Of a DNA stretch of 22,194 nt, positions 16,022 to 22,194 are shown piece by piece; position 1 is the stretch's first letter, and each line of letters begins with the position of its first letter. Origin of the DNA: CBFHOS01 sp965657645 (GTDB lineage Bacteria > Pseudomonadota > Alphaproteobacteria > Puniceispirillales > Puniceispirillaceae); NCBI GenBank assembly GCA_965657645.1, contig CBFHOS010000028.1:1-22194 (forward strand), given 5' to 3'. The notes beneath the pieces were generated by a model, which saw nothing but the letters and a program-made list of their open reading frames with translations, was not told where the DNA came from and ran no database searches. The translations under genes were made by a program, and so were the position numbers.

Positions 16022-19000
16022 CTAGAGCTCACGAACATCCAGAATACCCGGCATTCGGCGCAGATTCTGCCGGAAATCACCGCTCAGCTTAAACAGACCC
16101 GGCAAGGCAATTGTGACCTCTTTATCCTCAACCATGACTTTAATTTTGACCTCGGCTTTACCCGGTCCATCTTCTTTCAATTGGGTCTTTAAGACATCCA
16201 ATGGGTTCTCATTTTGAACCCATACGGCCACGCCGCCATGCCATGCGGCAATCGCATCATCGAGCAATTGGACGCGGGCCGCCAACAATCTAGGGCCATT
16301 TTCCTCTAGTTTGACGTTTGCCGATAGCAATATCGGCTTGTCACCATCGAGTAATTCCTGTGCCTCGGACAATGCATCGGAGAAAAAGGTCACCTCAAAC
16401 ACGCCGGTTTGGTCGGTCAATTGGACAAAGGCGAATTTGTTGCCGCGCTGTGACACCCGCACTTGCTTTGAGGTTACTGATCCGGCGAGGTTTATACGCT
16501 CTGGTACCCGCCGGTTTTCAATCATCTTGGATAATTCAGCGAATGAAACAACCTTTAGCTTGCTCAATTGATTAGCATAGCTATCAAGGGGGTGCGCCGA
16601 GAGATAAAGGCCCAAGGCCTCAAATTCAGCCTTTAGCCGGTCCATAGACGGCCAGTCGTCACATTCACGCATTCGAATTGCGCCAGCCGCGCTATCACCG
16701 CCGCCGCCAAATAGATTGTCCTGACTGGATTCCGCCTCGCGCCGCAAACTATCAGCATGCGCCAATAGCATATCCATATTCTCTAGCAATTCACGGCGAT
16801 TGGCGTGGATCGCATCAAACGCCCCTGCCCGTGCCAGATTTTCCATCTGACGCCTGTTGCTAACCTCGCGCGGTATGCGTTCAAGAAAATTCATCAAATT
16901 GGTGAATGGCCCGCCTTCTTTGCGGTTCTCAACCAGTTTATTCATCGCCTCGGCGCCAACATTCTTGACCGCACCCAAGGCATACCGAATGGCAAGACCG
17001 CCATGAGGATCATCACCCGATGAATTTTTGGTCTGTTCAACGCTAAAGCTAGACACCGAATTATTCACATCAGGCGGTAATATCTCGATGTTCTTTTGCT
17101 GGCACTCTTGACGGAAAACCGCGAGTTTTTCGGTGGCTCCGGCATCCAAAGCCATTGAGGCGGCAAGAAATTCAACCGGATAATTCGCCTTTAGATAGGC
17201 CGTTTGATAGGAAACCAAAGCATAGGCGGCGGCGTGTGACTTGTTAAATCCATAGCCAGCAAACGCAGAAATCTGGTCAAACACGTCAGAGGCCAATTGT
17301 TCGGTAATATCGTTTTTAACCGATCCAGCCACAAAAATTTGTCGCTGTTCATCCATCTCGGCTTGGATCTTTTTACCCATCGCCCGCCGCAGAATATCAG
17401 CCCCACCAAGCGTATAGCCAGCCAACACGCGCGCCGCCTGCTGGACCTGCTCCTGATAGATCATGATGCCATAGGTTTCGGACAATACCGGCTCCAGATC
17501 GGGGTGCATGTAAGTCACCTGAGACGGATCGTGTTTGCGGGCGACATAATCTTTGATGTTTTCCATCGGGCCCGGACGATATAGCGCCACTACCGCGATA
17601 ATATCTTCAAAGCGGTCAGGCTTTAGGCCGCGCAGAACGTCACGCATGCCGCTGGATTCCAGCTGGAACACGCCAACCGTATCGCCTTGCGACAGCATAT
17701 CAAAGGTTTTGGTGTCATCGAGGGGAATGGCCTCAAGATCGATTTCAATGCCGCGCTGGGCAATAAATTCGACCGCACGTTGTAGTACGGTGAGCGTTTT
17801 AAGGCCCAAAAAGTCAAACTTGACCAGTCCCGCCTTTTCTACCCATTTCATGTTGAACTGGGTCACTGGCATATCCGAACGCGGATCGCGGTAGAGCGGA
17901 ACCAATTCGGCAAGCGGGCGATCACCAATCACCAGACCCGCCGCATGGGTTGATGCGTGGCGGTACAATCCCTCGATCTTTAGCGATATGTCGATTAGAT
18001 CGGCAACCTGCTCATCATCGCGGCGCTGTTTGCGCAACTCCTCTTCGCTTTCCAATGCCTGGGCAATGGTTGTCGGATTGGCGGGATTATTGGGGATAAG
18101 CTTGGCGATACGGTCCACTTGGGGATATGGCATTTCCAGCACACGGCCAACATCACGCAGGGCGGCACGGGCCTGTAGTGACCCAAAGGTAATGATCTGG
18201 GCAACCCGATCATTACCGTATTTGCGCTGGACATAGGAAATAACCTCATCACGCCGGTCCTGACAGAAATCGATATCAAAGTCAGGCATAGACACACGTT
18301 CAGGGTTCAAAAACCGCTCGAACAGCAAACCCCAACGCAGGGGATCAAGATCAGTAATGGATAATGCCCACGCGACCACAGAACCCGCGCCAGAACCACG
18401 CCCCGGCCCCACCGGTATATTCTCGTTCTTTGCCCATTGAATAAAATCGGCAACAATCAGGAAATAGCCCGGAAAGCCCATCTGGTTGATTACACCTAGC
18501 TCGAAATCCAACCGCTCTATATACGGCGCGGACAGCTCGTCGCGCTTGGCCTGATCGATACCCTCTTCAAACACATGGCGCTCGAGGCGTTTAACCAAGC
18601 CATCACGTGCCTGAAAATCGAGTTCCTCGGCCTCACTGCGGCCTTCATCGCGGGTAAAGGCCGGCAGGATCGGCGCACGGGTCACCGATTGCACACTGCA
18701 TCGCTGGGCAATGACCAACGTATTATGGATCGCCTCTGGTATATCGGCGAATAAATCCGTCATCTGCGTAGCGGATTTGAAATAATGCTCGCGGGAATAA
18801 CGGCGCCGGTCTTCCTCCGACACTTTGCGCCCATCACCAATACAAATCAGCGCATCATGCGGCATTTCCATTTCCGGCACGTCAAAGCGGCAATCATTCG
18901 TTGCCACCATTGGCACATTCATCTCTAGGGCAAGTTCAACAAGAACCGGCTCGGCGCGCATTTCAGCGGCAAGATTATGTCGTTGTAATTCTATATAGAC

Positions 19001-19486
19001 CCGCCCCGGCATGATGTCGCAAAGGGTGGCTATGCGCTCGGCCGCCAATGGCCTGCGGCCTTCGCTAGCTGGTTGGGCGACAAAACCGCTCATCGCGCCG
19101 CCTGTTAGCAGGATTAATCCCTCTGCATATTGCCTTAAATCATCGATGCTCGCGCTAGGGTCACTAATGCTATCGGCCTCTAATAGCGATTTAGACAATA
19201 GCTGGGATAGATTGACATAGCCGCGCTCATTCTGCGCCAAGAGCACCACTTCGCCCTCGCCTTGGCTGTCTTTAAGGGCAAGCTGGGTACCAATTATCGG
19301 CTGGATTCCAGCCCCTGTCATAGCTTGGGAAAACTCCAAGGCGCCAAACATGTTATTGGTATCGGTAATCGCCGCCGCGGGCTGTTCATCTGCTGCAACC
19401 AATCCTGCTATCTGTTTGATTCGCAATGTAGATTCGGCCAATGAATAGGCAGAATGAAGACGAAGGTGAACAAATGAGGCTGGCAT
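16022..19486 (-). CDS. dnaE: DNA polymerase III alpha subunit
   Basis: DnaE is the replicative polymerase of the Pol III holoenzyme. Order of domains: N-terminal PHP (about residues 1-270), polymerase core (about 280-800) with MPDFDIDF carrying catalytic Asp404 and Asp406 and KFDFLGLKTL carrying Asp558, helix-hairpin-helix region, a beta-clamp motif QDNLF at 922-926, and an OB fold near 965-1060 (INLAGSVTSKQVRVSQRG). Length is 1154 residues (E. coli 1160). In the PHP domain the metal site looks degraded: HLRLHS instead of HLHxHS, and TDTNN instead of TDHGN, as in enzymes that rely on a separate DnaQ exonuclease. The ATG at 19486 is preceded by a weak GGA ribosome binding site. It lies between lolD and rpsB, with its own gap on each side. 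Confidence 0.97.
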   Translation of the reverse strand: MPASFVHLRLHSAYSLAESTLRIKQIAGLVAADEQPAAAITDTNNMFGALEFSQAMTGAGIQPIIGTQLALKDSQGEGEVVLLAQNERGYVNLSQLLSKSLLEADSISDPSASIDDLRQYAEGLILLTGGAMSGFVAQPASEGRRPLAAERIATLCDIMPGRVYIELQRHNLAAEMRAEPVLVELALEMNVPMVATNDCRFDVPEMEMPHDALICIGDGRKVSEEDRRRYSREHYFKSATQMTDLFADIPEAIHNTLVIAQRCSVQSVTRAPILPAFTRDEGRSEAEELDFQARDGLVKRLERHVFEEGIDQAKRDELSAPYIERLDFELGVINQMGFPGYFLIVADFIQWAKNENIPVGPGRGSGAGSVVAWALSITDLDPLRWGLLFERFLNPERVSMPDFDIDFCQDRRDEVISYVQRKYGNDRVAQIITFGSLQARAALRDVGRVLEMPYPQVDRIAKLIPNNPANPTTIAQALESEEELRKQRRDDEQVADLIDISLKIEGLYRHASTHAAGLVIGDRPLAELVPLYRDPRSDMPVTQFNMKWVEKAGLVKFDFLGLKTLTVLQRAVEFIAQRGIEIDLEAIPLDDTKTFDMLSQGDTVGVFQLESSGMRDVLRGLKPDRFEDIIAVVALYRPGPMENIKDYVARKHDPSQVTYMHPDLEPVLSETYGIMIYQEQVQQAARVLAGYTLGGADILRRAMGKKIQAEMDEQRQIFVAGSVKNDITEQLASDVFDQISAFAGYGFNKSHAAAYALVSYQTAYLKANYPVEFLAASMALDAGATEKLAVFRQECQQKNIEILPPDVNNSVSSFSVEQTKNSSGDDPHGGLAIRYALGAVKNVGAEAMNKLVENRKEGGPFTNLMNFLERIPREVSNRRQMENLARAGAFDAIHANRRELLENMDMLLAHADSLRREAESSQDNLFGGGGDSAAGAIRMRECDDWPSMDRLKAEFEALGLYLSAHPLDSYANQLSKLKVVSFAELSKMIENRRVPERINLAGSVTSKQVRVSQRGNKFAFVQLTDQTGVFEVTFFSDALSEAQELLDGDKPILLSANVKLEENGPRLLAARVQLLDDAIAAWHGGVAVWVQNENPLDVLKTQLKEDGPGKAEVKIKVMVEDKEVTIALPGLFKLSGDFRQNLRRMPGILDVREL

Positions 19487-19531
19487 GATGATCCGCTAAA
19501 GTGACAGAAATGACGGCGAAGTCGGGCTTTA

Positions 19532-19559
19532 AAGATACCCGATTACCAGCCAAGTGCAA
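19532..19559 (-). promoter_or_regulatory. Candidate dnaE promoter
   Basis: In the 98-base gap between lolD and dnaE the - strand has TTGCAC (19559-19554), a 16-base spacer and TATCTT (19537-19532), a moderate sigma70-like match. Transcription would begin near 19525, leaving a leader of about 40 bases before the ATG at 19486. Nothing resembling a terminator for lolD was seen, so read-through from lolD is equally possible. Confidence 0.35.
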
Positions 19560-19584
19560 TGCCAGACTGATCAATTTTTTAGGT

Positions 19585-20271
19585 CTATCTAAGGACGTTA
19601 ACTGTACCGCTTGTGATGGTTAAAATACGGTCCATTTTCAATGCCAGATTTTGGTTATGCGTTACTATTAATGCCGCCGTGTTGGTGGCGTGCACAATGG
19701 TGGCGAGATGCTCAAAAACTTCACTGGCGGTCTCTGGATCGAGATTACCGGTAGGCTCATCCGCCAGCAAAATGCGCGGTGCGTTGGCCACTGCACGGGC
19801 AATTGCCACGCGTTGCTGTTCACCACCAGACAGGATACCAGGCCGGTGATCATGCCGGTTTTCCAAGCCAACCATCGCCATTAGCTGGGCCGCACGGTCA
19901 CGAGCTTCATCGGCGGAGAGCCCCTGCAACATTTGCGGTACCATAATGTTTTCTAACGCCGAAAATTCTGGCAGTAACCGGTGGAACTGAAAGACAAATC
20001 CGATGTGACTACCACGCAACCGGCCCCGTTTGCGATTGCTGAGCTTTGCGGTGGATACACCATCGATCACCACATCACCATTGGTGGGCCGTTCCAACAA
20101 TCCGGCGATATTGAGTAATGTTGATTTGCCCGATCCAGACGGTCCCACAAGGGCGGTCATTTCCCCCCCATCAAGCGTCAGGCTGGCATCACGCAAAACG
20201 TCAATCTCGCGGGTGCCCTGAACAAACTGGCGCTGGATAGATTTCAATTCAAGCAAAGCTGTATCACTCAT
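19585..20271 (-). CDS. lolD: Lipoprotein-releasing ABC transporter ATPase LolD
   Basis: LolD powers release of outer-membrane lipoproteins from the inner membrane to the carrier LolA. The 228-residue protein is a single nucleotide-binding domain: Walker A GPSGSGKST (about 43-51), Q-loop in FVFQFHRLLPEFSALENIMVPQ (a typical Lol/MacB-type stretch), signature LSGGEQQR, Walker B ILLADEPTGNLD and the switch His in VTHNQ. It overlaps the end of the permease gene by eight bases (ATGAGTGA), a sign of coupled translation and equal subunit supply. The pairing with a LolC/E-type permease argues against a generic MacB-type ATPase. Confidence 0.95.
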   Translation of the reverse strand: MSDTALLELKSIQRQFVQGTREIDVLRDASLTLDGGEMTALVGPSGSGKSTLLNIAGLLERPTNGDVVIDGVSTAKLSNRKRGRLRGSHIGFVFQFHRLLPEFSALENIMVPQMLQGLSADEARDRAAQLMAMVGLENRHDHRPGILSGGEQQRVAIARAVANAPRILLADEPTGNLDPETASEVFEHLATIVHATNTAALIVTHNQNLALKMDRILTITSGTVNVLR

Positions 20272-21520
20272 AGCGCAATGCCTCTGCAGGCGCGATCTTG
20301 GCGGCGCGCCATGCCGGATATAGGCTGGCTAAAAACGATAGAGCCAACGCCATCAAGATCACGATGCCGACTTCTTTTACATCAACAACCGCCGGTAATG
20401 TTGATAGAAAATAAATCTCCGCGGCGAATAATTCGGCCCCAGAAATACTCTCCACAACGCCCTGTATCTTACTGATATTCCAGCAGAACACCAAACCAGC
20501 AACCGTTCCTAACATAGTGCCAACAACACCAATACTGGCGCCAGTCATCAAAAACACACGCATGATAGAGCCACCGCTTGCCCCCATCGTGCGCAACACC
20601 GCGATATCCGCGTTTTTAGAGCGAACAAGCATGATCATCGACGAAATGATATTGAACGCCGCCACCAGAATAATCAGCGTAAGGATCAAGAACATCACAT
20701 TGCGCTCCACCCTCAGCGCATTAATAAAGCTGCGGTTACGCTCCACCCAATCAAAGGTGCGCAGGTTCGACGGTAGGTCGGCGGCGATTAGTTTGCGCAA
20801 ACCGTCAATTGATTGCGGGTTACTCGAATATATCTCGATCCCAGACACGCTATCGCCCATGCCAAAGAATTTGCCGGCAACATCAAGCGGCATAAAGATA
20901 AAACTGCTGTCATATTCATGCATGCCAACATCGAAAATGCCGGCCACTTCAAACCGTCTGCGTTTTGGCAAGGTACCAAAGGCTGTGGCCTCGCCCTTTG
21001 CCGCTGTTAGGGTGATGCTATCACCGGCCTTTAATCCCATCTGGAAGGCCATTGTGCGCCCGATGAGCACAGCACCCTTATCCCTAAAGCGGGCAATGGT
21101 ATTCTCGTCTAGCGACTCCCATAATGGTTTGCGCACAGCCAGATCAGACCATCGCACACCGCGCACGATCGCCCCTTGATTAACAGTATTGGCGGTCGCC
21201 ATTGTCTGGCCTTCAATTTGCGGGGTGACGGCGATAACCAATGGCATTTCGGCAATGGATAAGGCCAATTTGTCGTAATCTTTAATGCCACTCTGGGCGG
21301 TGGCATAGATCGCTACATGGCCATTAAGCCCCAGAATACGGCCGATTAATTCAGCCCGAAAGCCGTTCATCACCGACATCACGATGATCAGAGTAGCAAC
21401 GCCAAGGGTAATGCCCGCGAGGGAAAACCACGCAATGACCGAAATAAAGCCCTCTGCACGCCGCGAACGCATATAGCGCATCGCCAACATTCGCTCTATC
21501 GGTGAAAAAAACAGGCGCAT
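20264..21520 (-). CDS. lolC: Lipoprotein-releasing system permease (LolC/LolE/LolF type)
   Basis: This is the membrane subunit of the Lol transporter. The 418-residue protein has one N-terminal membrane helix (about 26-50), a large periplasmic domain (about 51-270) and three C-terminal helices (about 274-298, 320-346 and 384-405), the LolC/LolE layout. The N-terminal AMRYMRSRRAEGFISVIAWF and the coupling-helix region KNADIAVLRTMGAS fit. Only one such gene is present here. Many bacteria outside the gammaproteobacteria have a single hybrid permease (LolF) that works as a homodimer, so the symbol lolC is conventional. It starts 17 bases after proS and overlaps lolD by eight bases. The upstream ribosome binding site is weak. 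Confidence 0.93.
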   Translation of the reverse strand: MRLFFSPIERMLAMRYMRSRRAEGFISVIAWFSLAGITLGVATLIIVMSVMNGFRAELIGRILGLNGHVAIYATAQSGIKDYDKLALSIAEMPLVIAVTPQIEGQTMATANTVNQGAIVRGVRWSDLAVRKPLWESLDENTIARFRDKGAVLIGRTMAFQMGLKAGDSITLTAAKGEATAFGTLPKRRRFEVAGIFDVGMHEYDSSFIFMPLDVAGKFFGMGDSVSGIEIYSSNPQSIDGLRKLIAADLPSNLRTFDWVERNRSFINALRVERNVMFLILTLIILVAAFNIISSMIMLVRSKNADIAVLRTMGASGGSIMRVFLMTGASIGVVGTMLGTVAGLVFCWNISKIQGVVESISGAELFAAEIYFLSTLPAVVDVKEVGIVILMALALSFLASLYPAWRAAKIAPAEALRYE

Positions 21521-21537
21521 TGCTTCAATTCCATCAG

Positions 21538-22194
21538 TTAGCCGTTGCCAAGAACCGTATTAAGCGCAGATTCCGGCGAAACTTCGGCAGTTTCACCAGT
21601 TTTACGATGTTTAACCTCAACAACACCATTCTCAATACCGCGCGGGCCGACGATGATCTGCCACGGCACACCAATCAAATCCATGCTGGCTAGCTTTGCC
21701 CCGGGGCTGTCATTGCGGTCATCGAGCAATGGATCTTTGCCCGATTCCTGCAATTTGGCATAGAGGTCACCGGCGGTTTTATCACATAGCTCATTGCCCG
21801 GCTTTAGATTGACCACGGCAACGTCGAATGGTGCCACTTCCTCTGGCCAGATGATGCCCTTTTCGTCATGGTGGGCCTCAATGATACCGCCAACAAGACG
21901 CGACACCCCAATGCCATATGATCCCATGTGAACCGGTGTAGGCTTGCCATCCGGCCCCGATACAGTCGCGCCCATCGGCTCTGAATATTTGGTGCCAAAA
22001 TAGAAAATATGACCAACCTCAATACCGCGCAGGGTCATAAGATCGGCGTCAGGAACATCACATTCAGCGGGCACATGCTTTTCATCAGCGCGGGCATAGA
22101 GTGAGGTGAATTTATCAATGACGGGTTGCAGATCGGCGGCATAATCAATGTCAGTCGCCATATCGGTTTCCAGCCAGTCCTTGTGGAAATAAAC
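21538..22194 (-). CDS. proS: Prolyl-tRNA synthetase, C-terminal part (cut by the window edge)
   Basis: ProRS charges tRNA-Pro. The reading frame is open to the last base of the window, and residues before the Met at 22161 still read as protein (VYFHKDWLETD), so this Met is internal and the true start lies beyond the right edge. The 218 visible residues contain the end of the class II catalytic core (GIEVGHIFYFGTKYSEPMGA, then motif 3 GSYGIGVSRLVGGIIEA) and the anticodon-binding domain (WPEEVAPFDVAVVNL, LLDDRNDSPGAKLASMDLIGVPWQIIVG). It ends soon after this domain, as in the short alphaproteobacterial enzymes. It is the first visible gene of the proS-lolC-lolD group. Confidence 0.96.
   Translation of the reverse strand, partial: VYFHKDWLETDMATDIDYAADLQPVIDKFTSLYARADEKHVPAECDVPDADLMTLRGIEVGHIFYFGTKYSEPMGATVSGPDGKPTPVHMGSYGIGVSRLVGGIIEAHHDEKGIIWPEEVAPFDVAVVNLKPGNELCDKTAGDLYAKLQESGKDPLLDDRNDSPGAKLASMDLIGVPWQIIVGPRGIENGVVEVKHRKTGETAEVSPESALNTVLGNG

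Noticed and set aside
20517..21179. A 220-codon open frame on the + strand opposite lolC
   Set aside because: It lies wholly inside the clear LolC-type permease gene, has no recognisable domain or ribosome binding site, and its composition is that of a shadow of the opposite strand.
1..22194. A mobile island, phage genes, toxin-antitoxin, CRISPR or defence system
   Set aside because: Every gene is a recognised core gene in a conserved order with uniform composition by eye; no transposase, integrase, repeat array or tRNA attachment site is visible.

Overview
The window is a 22 kb stretch of core chromosome from an alphaproteobacterium. The gene order fits a marine, SAR116-like or rhodospirillalean lineage, but that placement rests on synteny and protein character only. 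Twenty protein-coding genes fill nearly all of it. One (gltA, cut by the left edge) is on the + strand; the other nineteen are on the - strand. The longest stretch without a gene is 228 bases (15794-16021). I see no tRNA, rRNA, insertion sequence, phage gene, CRISPR array or plasmid feature.

Layout, read in the direction of transcription (- strand, right to left). (1) 22194-19585: proS (cut by the right edge), lolC/lolE-type permease and lolD, packed together; lolC and lolD overlap by 8 bases. (2) 19486-16022: dnaE, with its own candidate promoter. (3) 15793-12550: the translation and nucleotide block rpsB-tsf-pyrH-frr, with a structured leader before rpsB and a set of stem-loops between rpsB and tsf. 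(4) 12459-8567: uppS-cdsA-dxr-rseP, covering undecaprenyl carrier, CDP-diacylglycerol, MEP-pathway isoprenoids and the site-2 protease. (5) 8433-1204: bamA-skp-lpxD-fabZ-lpxA-lpxI-lpxB behind a good sigma70-type promoter, covering outer-membrane assembly and the early lipid A pathway. gltA meets lpxB tail to tail with only 12 bases between the stop codons.

The genes mainly build and maintain the outer membrane. LpxA, LpxD, LpxI and LpxB make the lipid A disaccharide; FabZ supplies and competes for the same 3-hydroxyacyl-ACP pool; BamA and Skp handle outer-membrane proteins; LolC/D releases lipoproteins; RseP senses envelope stress; UppS and CdsA make lipid carriers and phospholipid precursors, with Dxr feeding the isoprenoid supply. 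Translation factors, UMP kinase and the replicative polymerase share the locus, as in many proteobacteria.

I did not find an undescribed system. The points worth a second look are small: RNA structures around rpsB-tsf, paired TTAA/palindromic sites on both sides of frr, a serine at the predicted LpxA acyl-length ruler position, a BamA that ends in leucine, a pyrH start decided by its ribosome binding site, and the abutting gltA and lpxB ends. Start codons were chosen from ribosome binding sites, family N-termini and signal peptides; several genes have longer in-frame alternatives, which I mention.
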